DNA from: Aphis gossypii
Lineage: Eukaryota > Arthropoda > Insecta > Hemiptera > Aphididae
DNA length: 64,000 bases
NCBI RefSeq assembly: GCF_020184175.1
Contig: NC_065533.1
Location: forward strand, 43,190,351-43,254,350
Direction: 5' to 3'
The stretch's first letter is position 1. Every line of letters starts with the position of its first letter. The translations under genes and the position numbers were made by a program. The notes under the pieces are model-generated. The model was given only the letters and a program-made list of their open reading frames with translations. It made no database searches and was not told where the DNA came from. This document shows, piece by piece, positions 1 through 11,400 of this stretch.

Positions 1-170
1 TTTTTTTTTTTTTTTTTATTTTAACTCATATATAATAGCATGGACACTATTGGATTAAAACGAGACTGTTTCAGAGAAACAGCAGAGGACAAAGACCTAA
101 CCCCCGTTTGAAGTTTGTCGGCACACAAAGTTCAAAAACGGGACACTACAATCCCTTTTTTAACGGTACG
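1..170 (-). mobile_element. Probable retroposon 3' end with poly(A) tail
   Basis: The window opens with 17 T, and the next 150 bases are less AT-rich than what follows. Read on the minus strand this is a short unique sequence ending in a poly(A) tail, the layout of a 5'-truncated LINE or SINE copy whose 3' flank lies left of the window. A perfect 7-bp hairpin (CTGTTTC, 3-base loop, GAAACAG) sits at 66-82; 3'-terminal hairpins are common in such elements. There is no coding sequence. The family is not recognised, and the right boundary near 170 is judged only from the change in base composition. Confidence 0.35.
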
Positions 171-2266
171 TTAAATCAAGCTATGCTAAAAATAAAATTC
201 CAAGTGTGTTAAAACATTTTAAAATATTGTAATAATTTTAATATTTTAATTTTTCTTCGATTTATAAAAATATATTTAAATCACATATTTTACTATGATT
301 TCATTAATATTATGTTTCACCATTATTATGTATGTAAACATATTTAATTATTGTAATGATTTAAGTTATAATTATTTAGTTATCTACCTACCTAATCCAT
401 AAAATAAATTGTATTGGAAATGTCTACCGAAAAAAAAAAGAAGTACCGATGATTACTGTAAATTTTAATGATTTTATTCAAAATTACTAAAAAAGTATAA
501 ATTTACATCTAGTATTAGTGTTGGGTAAGTTACTTCTAATAAGCAATTATGTTATTATATTCGTTTCTTATAGATTTAAGTAACAAAATTACTTTAGTTT
601 TCAATCTAAAAAGTAAACTATGTTACTTTTTGTTAGAAAAAAAATAGTCAATATGCACTTAACAATATTAATTAAGCCTATAACTATCTATTGTATTATT
701 TATTTCCTACTCTATTATCTATTTCACTGTAACTACTTTATTATTTAACACTATATTAGGTTAGTCTTACATTATTTAATATAATAAAATATTATTAATT
801 TATTTCTATTCATTATTCAAAAATAGTACTAAATACTAATTAATATTATTATTTTTTTTCAATAGACAATAATAATCATTGTACTTATAGGTAAGTAGGT
901 CTACACGAGCTAATTATTGAAAACGCTACTCTGTGTATTTAAAGAAACGATAATTTGGTAAATAATTAAAGTATTTTACTTTTATCATAATTTACGGCAC
1001 TAGCTAATATTTCACAGTCATGGAAAACTATACTGTGAAAAATTAAAAATAACATACATATTATATTTTATATTTGTTTTTGCGCATGCCCAATAATCAC
1101 ATTATAAATATATTATTATTTTTTTTTTAATTATTTAAATTATTTTTATTTATTGAATTGTAACTTTAAACTGGAACTCGTTGTATTATAGGAAATTTTT
1201 CAAATGCGATTTCCAATGCATTTTCGTTAGGTACTTGGAAACAGTTCTAATAAAATCACCACCCAACTCTAACTGTTCATAATATTTTATTGTAAAATCT
1301 TAAAGAAACTTGGTTAAATTATTTTTCATTTATTTATTTATTCTATTATAACATAAAAAACTCTTATAAAAATAAAAATTTTGTCATTTTTTTCTTTAAT
1401 AGAATAATCCTAGCATTTGAACCATTAGCTGATAAGGTTTTGCTTACATTATACTCGTATACAACAATAAATTATGATATAATAATACGTAGTAAACATA
1501 TTAACTTTTGTTTTTCAATTAATGATCTATACTTATTTATAAGAGGGTTTAAAGTACACTTAATATATAATTATTACCATTGAAATTTACAATACGGACA
1601 TATCAGATTTAAGAGATCAAATTTAAAAGACATCTCTTCATTACACATTCACAACAATTAGTTTGTTTGATTGTTATTGCTTTTAGAATTTTAAATTTGT
1701 ATTAATATTCCTTTATTTTTGGTACATATTTACCTATACATTTTTTTTAAATAATGTGTTAAGTTTTAATATTTAAAATTAAGAAATAAAATATAATTTA
1801 AATTTTCTTAAGATTCAAGCAAATAATATTTTCTTGATATACAATCTAAAATCGTTTTATCAGTTGGGTATATGTTTCTTATCGTTGACTTATTCATGTA
1901 AATTAGCAATTCTAATATATTAAAATAGTCAATGAATATTGATTGCCCTTAGGAACCTATATTTGAATAAACTACAGGTATAAATGTATTGTTTAGATTA
2001 CATTAATATTACGATGTTAAAATAAATCAAACATTTGCAATTAATACAGAAAAAAATACATAAGTAAGTACTTACTCCAATAATTTCAACTAAATTATAA
2101 TAATTATTAATTTAATAGATATATTAAATATAAAAAACATCAACAAACACGTGTTTTTGAATTATTGATTTATTGAATTATTGTTACATAAAAAAGTGTG
2201 TACCGCTCTATCTAATGAATAATAATATATCATTGTATAAATCATTGTATAAAACATAATAAATCT
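171..2266. other. AT-rich non-coding DNA
   Basis: Very AT-rich sequence with many T and A runs and stops in all frames. No exon-like segment, RNA gene or recognisable mobile element was seen. Confidence 0.6.
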
Positions 2267-2340
2267 CATTCTGAGCGGAGACCTATTCCTGCTACTAGTT
2301 ATTATTAAGATCGAAACCTCTTTTTGATATTGCTATTAAT
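2267..2340 (+). repeat. Fragment of a CATTCTGAGC-type dispersed repeat
   Basis: The word CATTCTGAGCGGAGAC at 2267-2282 matches, from memory, a common start of dispersed repeats in aphid genomes. A second, diverged copy of the same word occurs in this window at 51330-51343. The element beyond the word is not delimited. The repeat assignment is from memory and needs a library search. Confidence 0.3.
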
Positions 2341-2833
2341 ATAATATACTGTTAGTATTACGGTAGGTTGATTTAGTTTTTCTAAAAAAAAACATAGCAT
2401 TTATTATATTATCAATATTATTTAATAATAATAAATATAATTGACACAATATAGTATTATTATTATTATTTTATAAGTCAATATACCATTTTTAGACATA
2501 CAGTGTGAATAACTCCACGGTATAAATATATAATACCTAAAATTAATTTTTATATTTTGAAAATACCATTATGTAAAGTTAAATGTGTAATGATACGTAT
2601 ACGCTAAGTCCATTGAATAATGTTTCTAAATTGTAAAAAAATAATGAACATCGTTCTTTATCGTTTTAACATGCAATTTTGTCCGAAATTATTAATCTTC
2701 AAATGTTCATAAAAAATAATGTTATAATTTTATTATAGTCTTATTACGAACTACTTAGGAAGAAAATTGAATACAAAATTCAAATTGAAGATTTTATAAA
2801 TGTTTCATAAAATACTGAAAATACACTTCACTC

Positions 2834-2963
2834 CACGAGAGAATTCAGATCGATCGACTCGTCTTTCATTGAGCATTTGCATACAAAGCGATCGCAGCAT
2901 GGTGAGGGAGTCGTATGCTTTGTATGTTATTTAGATGAGCGACTTAATACATGTTCTCTCGTG
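2834..2963. repeat. 130-bp imperfect palindrome (fold-back)
   Basis: The two ends are perfect 10-bp inverted repeats: CACGAGAGAA at 2834-2843 and TTCTCTCGTG at 2954-2963. Inside are a second perfect 10-bp pair, CATACAAAGC at 2880-2889 and GCTTTGTATG at 2917-2926, and partly complementary middle arms. The whole can fold into a long, interrupted hairpin with a loop of about 27 bases. It is clearly richer in GC and CpG than its flanks. It could be a short fold-back transposon, a structured RNA precursor or a regulatory palindrome; the sequence alone does not decide. Confidence 0.5.
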
Positions 2964-4190
2964 ACACGGAACATAGTTATCAAATTTCGTGATTTCTCAA
3001 ACATTGTAATATCAAATTCATATAAAAATAAGTAGTGACTACGTATTTTCAATATTTATTTTACAAATGAAGTGCATGTATGTTGTATTCAATTTTAATG
3101 ACATTTTATGGCAAATATGTTTCTTATCAAAATGTATTTAAAATTAAAAATGTCAACTGTCAATTAATAGCTCAAAAATATTAATAAGTACTAGTAGTAC
3201 CATAAAAACATACCAAGTATACAAATGTAGTATAAATACTTAGTGAAAATTCAAATTTTTACGGTTATTCGTTTTTGAATTATAAAAAAATAAAGAAATC
3301 AAAATAGTTTGTTAAAAACTGGTTAAGCGTTAAAATTCCCGTTTATTTTTCTTTTTGTTTTTTTTTTTTTTTCATTTATTTAGAAAAGTACTGCGATTTT
3401 TTTTTAACCTTTGATATTTTTGGAAATCTTATGAAAATACTATTTTTTCAGGGTATATTAAATGTTAAATTTATACTGAACATGAAGCAAATCAGAAATT
3501 GTAACGTAGTTTGTAAAGTTTTAAATTAAATAAAAAAAACCAATTGCCATTTGATTATTATCAATATTGTAATATATATTTATACTTGTAATATTTCTTT
3601 GCGATTTAGTATGCATTGACCGGCTTTTATTACGTGTTATTTTAAATTTATAGTCAAGAACTATAGTATTAAAATATTACGAAGCTATTGTTACTGCATT
3701 AGGTCTGTATTTCAACATTTTAAATTCATACATAAATTGATGTTCATTATATTTCATTACTATTTTACAAAATTGATATGGGTATCTACTTATTGAAATA
3801 TATTTAGTATATATGAACTAAACTATCGATATTATATTGGTTTAACTTTGAAGTTTTGCTTATTATATTTGTGATCATATTGTACAATATAAGATTAACT
3901 ATAAAAATTAAAATAAATAAATAATATCATACAAAAAATAAAAGTTGTATTTAATAATTATTGCATACAATTATTATACTAAATCAAAATAAGGCAAGCA
4001 ACCACTGTAATATTTATATTTACCAGACAGTTACAATATTATTTAGTCAAGAAAATGTACCATTTTGTAAACATTGCCCATCAAAATCGGACAGTACTTA
4101 GGTACCGAAATTTCCGATATTCTACTCTGTTCAAAACCCGATAATATATAGGTATACCTACTTTCAAAGTTCGGCCGATTTCAGTTTACG
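2964..4190. other. AT-rich non-coding DNA
   Basis: No gene, RNA gene or defined repeat was seen. A T-rich tract lies at 3350-3373. Confidence 0.55.
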
Positions 4191-4650
4191 TAAAAGTTGA
4201 AGCGTCAAAATGAAAATAAAAATGAAATACTCACGTGGTTTACTCATCGTGACGATTACTCGATTTTGACGGGATTTATTGAAATATCGATTGATTTATA
4301 TTGAAATATTCAATATTATAACGTTAGTTACATCAGAAATTGATTAGAATACGTGTCACGACAGTATGGTGTTCATACCGTACTGACGCGTGTTCCTTCA
4401 CGCTACACAGCCTACAGTCTAATCATGTGGCAATAGAAAACTGGTTACGTCCCGACAGTCGACGCTTGTTGAGACCTAAACAAAACGCATAGGTAGTATT
4501 TTTCAGGTGGGTGGTGGGCCCATCAAAAAATACCAAAGTGACCACGTTAGGGAACGAAAACATTGTTCAGGCGAACACGCGTACAATTATTATTGTAAAT
4601 AATATACGATTGGTCATGAATGACAATAGACATGGTACCTAACGATAATA
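4190..4650 (-). promoter_or_regulatory. CpG-enriched patch, possible minus-strand promoter or 5' UTR
   Basis: Against a strongly AT-rich background this patch has many CpG dinucleotides (for example around 4350-4470) and few long homopolymers. On the minus strand it lies directly upstream of the candidate start codon at 4245-4247, so it would be that gene's promoter and 5' UTR. No TATA box or initiator is convincing. The call rests on composition and position only. Confidence 0.3.
4235..4247 (-). CDS. Candidate tiny first coding exon (MSKP...)
   Basis: On the minus strand, ATGAGTAAACCAC is followed immediately by the consensus donor GTGAGT. This would be a 13-base coding part of a first exon: Met-Ser-Lys-Pro plus one base (phase 1). 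It lies at the left edge of a CpG-enriched patch, as expected for a first exon, and the gene would continue leftwards beyond the window. The exon is too short for any protein assignment. The donor also overlaps the palindrome CACGTG, so the match could instead be an E-box-like site or chance. No downstream exon was identified in 1-4234. Confidence 0.25.
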
Positions 4651-7600
4651 ATATGACGTGTGACTGAACATATTATTATATTTTTTTTTTTGACGAATTA
4701 TTATTTTTTTTTCATGTGATTTAATTAGGAGTTGACACATTAAAATAATGTGCTACAAGGTGATGCGGAAGTTATTTCCGTGCAACATATACCTATACGT
4801 CTACCGTTCTGCGGTTCTCCATTCGATATTGCGATTTTCAACGTATGATGTAAGTTTACTATTATACACGCAAAGCATAAATTATCCACTAACGGTTTGC
4901 CAATGTTGTTAGAAAAACGATTATACCTCGTGCGGAATAAAGTATGGCGAAAACTACAAATAATAATAACAAAAAAAAAAAAAAAAAAAAAATACTGAAG
5001 TTTCAAAACAAAACACGCCAAATAGTTTTCATGTTAATAATGAATTATGTATGATTTCGTACAATGTTATTATTGTTTTATTATCGTGTAAAAAAATGTC
5101 TCCAAACTAATGAATATTTTATGTTCCATGATATGATATATGTCTATGTAAAAACATACAATTTCATAAAATATCATAGATTAAATGAAGTATTAATATA
5201 TAATATATTACTAACAGTACTATTGTTACAGTGTTAGAAAATATCCTTGCATCATGTTTTTAGAAGATATTAAGTAAGTATACGACCTTATAAATGATTA
5301 TTAGGTAGGTATCGATGTTGAATTCCTATTAATTATTTATTTTTATCAGACATAATTTAGTTGATGCGATAGAAATCCATTTTTTTTTTTTGTACAACGA
5401 TGTGTTTTTAGATAATTTTTAATTTTTTTTAAGCATTATTATATTTTTGTTCTAAAAAAGTAATTGAGTATAATATTATTTATAAAATTAAAAAAGTTTT
5501 ATTACTTTTAAATAAATGACACAATTTAATATGAAATTGATTACCATTTACTTATCTTTTAATAATAACCTAAGTATAGTATAGTCATAAAAGTTGTGAT
5601 GACAAATATTAATTCAATATTTAAATTTATACTTTATAAACTTTTATAGTTGAAAAAATAATAATAATAATTTGAAAGACATAACATACATGTATGTATA
5701 TATATATATTTAAATAACTATTATAAAGTTTATTTATTTTACAAGTGTACCTATATAAAATATACATGGAATTTAAGTTTTCATCAAAATTTTGATAATA
5801 CTTAAAATTTAAAACGATGGATATTCATAATATTATATTAATTTATTTTAAACATGTACTGATTTCTAAATAACAAAACTCAATCAATATTTTTAATTAA
5901 AAAAAACTGCATAATAATGTATAATATAAAATTGGATTTCAAATTATACCTACGGTTTAATATAATAAATTAATTATTAAACATAGGTACGTAGTATATT
6001 AAAAAATTAGTATTTGTCGTTTAATTGAAGAAAAAAGTGAAATAATTATAAATCGATAAATTATGTTACTATATTCAAAACATTTGCCATAAACCTTGTG
6101 CATAGTAATAATGTATATTATAAATAAAACAAATTACTATTGACTTATTATCAGTTCGTTAACTATTAATTGATCGTCACAATATTTTATTTTACAAATA
6201 GTACGTTAACCGTTTTTAATATATATATACAATAGTTTTAATTATGTACCATTATTCTAATAAAAATTGTTGATATGTATTTGACTGCTGATAATGTTAT
6301 ATAAATGATTACTATAATTTATTACAATTAAAGTACTGTATTGTCTCAATTGAGCATTTATAATATGACAATTTTACATGTTAACTTAAACAATAATATG
6401 CAATATACTTTTGTTTATAGTTTAAATACGAAATTTCTGATTAATATTTATTGATTAGTAATCTCAAATTGAAATGATGTTATTACTAAGCAGTAAATTA
6501 TAAATTTTATTCATAATTCAGTATTATTAAATGGTAATTTTGTGAGGTTATGAGTATTTATGTTATAACTTATAATTTGCAGCTATATAATATTATATAT
6601 TTTAAAACTATTACCTAGGTACTTGAATTATATTATTTTTTTTCGTAGGTATTATTATCTAAAATGTAAAATAATAAACATAATGCTATAACTGAAAAAA
6701 ATAAAATACATTTTTTAAATACTTTTACTTTTTACATCACATTGTAATATTAATATAATGTATTATAATTTTGTTAAGGTCAAAGACAAATTATTGAGTT
6801 GTGAATAGGTGTAAAATAAATCACGGATCTTCAACTAGTACCTATTCTAATCGGACTTCAGCGCATTCAAAATTAATGTTGGGATGGCATAACAATCTTA
6901 AGTATGATATAATATTATTACCTACCAGTTATATCTAAACTATAATACTACTTACTTAAAAATTCAAAGTAAACTTCTCCTTCGTCCTCCACCACCATTA
7001 AAACTACGTTGAGCGCAATATACGTTTACTCTGTTTACTCCAGGGCCACAAATTGTTTTTTTTTTTTAAATATATTCATAACGGGTTTTTGATAGAATTA
7101 ACGTATCCAGACATAAAATATTCTTGTATAATAAATTATCTATTGATTTTATTATTTACCTATATTTATGAAGTGCATGCATCGAACCACTGTATATTAT
7201 GTGTCTATATTAAATACACACACACGCCATAGAAAACCTCATTTAATGTTCTATCAACAATGTGCAATTTGAAATATGATTAATCATATTAATAATACAT
7301 ATATTATACAAATCAAATATTAAAAAAAAAAAAAATTCCTTTTAATATAACACAGACCTGAAGCATGCAAATACAAATAATCAATACTACTAAAATATTA
7401 ACTATCTATACCTCAACGTAGATTCTGCATGAAAGGATACTGATATTAAATGATAAATGATTTTATGTGTATACTAAAAACATGATTTTAAGTAAGAGAA
7501 ATGGTTCAATAAGAAACTTTAATGGTGGTTTTTATAGATCATTTCATTCTAAATTTATCCTTTTTAGGTTAAAAAGTCTTGAAAACTATTGGTGTGTAGA

Positions 7601-8772
7601 CATAGAAGTACCTACTAACCGATAATGCACCGATACATTTAGGTATGCAACAAATAAAAGTTAATCAACTAAAATATCATTATATTATATTATAGTAACA
7701 ATACAATATATACTTTAAATTACTCAAATAGAATTTTTTTTTTTACTCAATACTTTTTCTGAATATTTAAAGTATGTGCACTTTCTCACATACACATTAT
7801 ACACATTTTAAAATATATGCCAATGCCGGTAATACATTGAATGAAAATGTAGATTATCCCAGCCAATGTTATCGTTTATTGAAATCAATATTAATATTAA
7901 AAATATCTCACTCTAATCCTTTTTTTTCTAAATGCCACATAGAGGTTAGGAAATGATAGATAAATTAGTACAATTTTCGTTTTTATTTAATTAAATTCTA
8001 CAAAAAAAAAAAAAAAACATGAGTAATATATTTATCATAGATGATGCATTGAATCTTTTATAGAATAATTATTTAATGTACCTACCTTTAATTGATGAAT
8101 ATATCAAATTCAGTTGTACCGAAATTTTGTTGTTAGGATATTTATTTTACAATTACCACACAAACACAATGTTACCAAGAGAACGATATAAAACAAATTA
8201 AGGTTCTAGAATAAAACACTCGAGTTACATACATTAGTGACCTAAAATTTGCCTAAAAGAACCGGATTGTATAATGCACATCATGTAAGTTGCTAACCAT
8301 GAAATATAATGTATTTATACCTACTGATCATATACTACTGTTATAAAATACATATTAAAATAATAGTTAATTTTACAAGTATCTATAATTCTCATCAGAC
8401 ATTTTTGTTTTTACAATTCTTAAAGCGAATAAATCAATATTCACTTGTGAAATAATAAAAAGAGATTTTTTTTTTTTTATTCCAATCTTAATAGTTTTTT
8501 TCAAAAATAATAATATTAAAAAAAAAAATAATTAGTTTTTTATACGGGTAATGCAACAAAAATCGGTTTAAATTATTATATAAAAAATGACAATCATAAT
8601 TAAAATCGTGACATATATATATTTTTTTTTACGATCGCATCATTTTATTTTTTTAATTATTATTATTAATATTAGTTTTGATAATAATTTAAATTTTTAA
8701 ACGTGTAAATACAATTTCGTTACAAGAATAAATTAAATTATTTTATTTTTATTTTTTTTACCCTTAATAAGC
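4651..8772. other. AT-rich non-coding DNA with long A/T runs
   Basis: This stretch holds a run of 22 A at 4971-4992, short TA runs near 5700, and stops in every frame. The open frame on the minus strand at 4740-5021 runs through the poly(A) tract as poly-Phe and is not credible as a gene. No RNA gene or recognisable mobile element was seen. Confidence 0.55.
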
Positions 8773-8860
8773 GATGCTTTCAATTGTCACGCATGGTCTC
8801 GTAACCACTGAACTTATTTACATGATATTCGATTGAAACATTCCTTTTGAACATATAAAA
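8773..8860 (+). repeat. Dispersed repeat, copy 1 of a local pair
   Basis: About 88 bp align colinearly with 9549-9638 at roughly 75% identity by eye. Shared words include ACGCATG, CTCGT, GAACC/TAACC, ATTTAC and CTTTTGAAC. The two copies are in the same orientation about 780 bp apart. The wording around ACTCGTGAACC...TGAACCGATTTAC recalls tails of non-autonomous insect elements, but I cannot name a family. Confidence 0.5.
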
Positions 8861-9548
8861 TACTATTTGATATTGTAAATCCGTTTCTTTGGTTAACCAA
8901 AATCCTGATAGTATTATTAGAGTTAAGTTATGTTTTTGAAGTATTTGCTTGTTCAAACTCGAATACAGTATAAATATGCCATACAAATCTAAAAATTCTA
9001 GATAGCAGCTTTTTAATATATAATGTGTATTAAGTATTATAATAACAAATGTCGTGATTTATAAATTTGCTTGTATAATATGTTAAATTATTTGTTTACT
9101 ATCGTATAATATGATAAAATGATTTTTCTTTTTTTTTTTTACTCTTTCGTGTTTTATTATTCCATTGTGAATGGATTTTAGAGATTGTAAATGACGTTTT
9201 ATTATAATTGTAAAAAATATCATTTTTTAAGTTGTTATTCCATTGTTTTTTTTCTTAATAACTCAAGGTAGGTAATATAAAATTAAAATTAGTTAACAAA
9301 TATAAATTTTTCTCTGTTGCTTGAGACACTAAATTGGGATGTATTTAAGCGGTAATTCGTCTATGATTCTGATTTTTAGAGGTTGCAATAGTTAGGTTAG
9401 TAACGTAATTTATATTATGCTTCAGTTACTAAAAGAAAACTTGAGTATTGTATGAAAAAGCTTCAAATAAAAAAATGTTATCCATCCATAAGTGTCTATG
9501 TCATACATTTTAGTTATATTCTTATAATGAAAATAAATAAAATTTAAT

Positions 9549-9638
9549 GTCGCTTTTAGTTGTAACGCATGAACTCGTGAACCATTGAACCGATTTACTT
9601 GACATTTGACATAGATATTTCTTTTGAACCCATAAAAG
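9549..9638 (+). repeat. Dispersed repeat, copy 2 of a local pair
   Basis: This is the partner of 8773-8860, in direct orientation, with about one base in four different. The similarity fades into T-rich sequence on the right and A-rich sequence on the left, so the ends are uncertain. The divergence suggests two old, independent insertions of one family, or an old segmental duplication. Confidence 0.5.
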
Positions 9639-11090
9639 TTTTTGTGATATTTTTATTTATTTTTTATCCCTTCAGTCATTGTTGGTTTTATTTTTGGATT
9701 TAGTGATGAAAAAGTATAAAAATGTTTCTTTATTTATATAATAAGAAAAAAAATTGTACATTACCCTAGCTTTATTATATTTAAATTCTAAAACAAATAT
9801 GATAAAAATAGAATAATGATAACAACCTTACATATTCAACAATTTACCAAAATATTTTAATTATTTTAATAATCTTTTACTGATTTTAAACTTGAAAGCT
9901 CTTTACACTCTAACGTTTTGTGAAAGTAACTTGGAAAATTCCTAACCTACGAATCAAGCTATTCAGTACCCTTGAAGCTACGTCAATTATGATCACTAGT
10001 TAAAAAAATATATAACGTGACATTTTGAACAATGAGTAGTTATTATTAACAAATGTGGAGTGAAGTTTTACGAAAAAAGGAGAAGTTTAACTCAATATTA
10101 AAGAAATCAAATACAACATATATGAAACGAATTAAAAAATCTCATTTCTTATTTTAATTTCAAGCAAATTTATACAGACGTATCCACACATGATAAAATC
10201 TTTGCAATTAATCAATAAGAAACTACTTATAAATATACGTTTCTCCGTGAAAAGAAGGATATTCTTATCAGAAACTATGATAGCTAAGAAGTAACTGTAC
10301 ATCAACCAATATTAACTTCTCAATTTTAATTTATATACTTATCCTAAATGTTAAATAGGCTAGGTTAATTGACCTAACCTAACCGATAAGAACAAACAAA
10401 TAAACACACTAGGCAATAACTAATCCAAATCCACAAAAAATAATTAGTGCTAAATCTAGCCATTTTGACTAAAAACGTTACAATTAAATATTGTATTATC
10501 TATATTGCCCAATATACAAAGACAATTTTATATAACACCGAGCATTGTAGAAAACACCCAACACACATACATAATATATATATGCATTGTTACAAGTGGA
10601 GAACTTGTTTTTATTTTTATTTTTATCACTACACAGTTATTTATTTTTCTATTGTTTTTTGTTTCTTGAGTTCAGAACTCTAACAATATTATAAGTTAAG
10701 TTTAAATTGTGTTTTTTTTTATTTAGCATTTAATATATATTTGAATAAGAATAATTAAATGAAATGTTTACTTTTCTACAAAATATTTCAAAATTGTTTG
10801 TCGAATTGTTATTGTTACTAAACATTATAATTATCAACACCAACGTTTATAATTTTAAAATTGTATAAATTTATTAGGGATATAGATATTCAAATAACAT
10901 AGTTTGACAAGATTGGTGTAGTGGTATTGAATAAATATAAATTTTACTTACCCAATAAACGCATTTTGATTTGGAAATATTTAAATCACACTTTAAAAAC
11001 AATAAATGTATTTATGATAAAAAAAATCAGTAGTGTGGTAAATCAGTTACAACGAGTTATAATAAACAAAACAAGAACAAGACCATTATT
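9639..11090. other. AT-rich non-coding DNA
   Basis: No gene supported. The open frames at 10447-10683 and 10921-11130 are rich in I, N, K, Y and T and look like composition artefacts. A short CCTAACCTAACC motif lies near 10374-10385. Confidence 0.5.
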
Positions 11091-11099
11091 AATAATCAT

Positions 11100-11400
11100 A
11101 TCTAAAATACCCAAAAATGAAAAGTTGTAAAAACACTCTAGATGAGGAATATAACTATGAAATACTTGTTTGATAATATGAAGACCAAAGAACCGTCCAT
11201 AAAAAAACCTCATTATAAATTGTTATTAAAAAAGAAAGTCATCCACCTGAATAACAAAACATATTCTGATTAAAATTTTAAAACTAAACCAAATACGTCT
11301 TATACACCGTAGAAGTATTAAAAACATTCAAGAAGTCCGTCAACATCAAAAAAACACTTTAAAAAAAATATCGTAAAAATACTATTTAACTGTTCGCCAA
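11100..11400 (+). mobile_element. Possible decayed LINE ORF1 (gag-like) remnant
   Basis: The plus strand is strikingly A-rich. At 11232-11270 one frame reads KKVIHLNNKTYSD before a stop, and K/N/P/S/T-rich stretches continue in the same frame with interspersed stops. Lys-rich text leading into an N-N-K-T-Y motif resembles the segment after the zinc knuckles in ORF1 proteins of Jockey-type non-LTR retrotransposons. I saw no CCHC knuckle. Stops and probable shifts show that it cannot make a protein. The similarity is from memory and is weak. Confidence 0.3.

Noticed and set aside
4740..5021. 93-residue minus-strand frame
   Set aside because: Its N-terminal part is a poly-Phe translation of an A/T run and no domain or splice signal supports it.
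5232..5272. Short open segment between TTACAG and GTAAGT
   Set aside because: Both splice words are present but the 41-base segment has no distinctive protein content and such pairs occur by chance in this composition.
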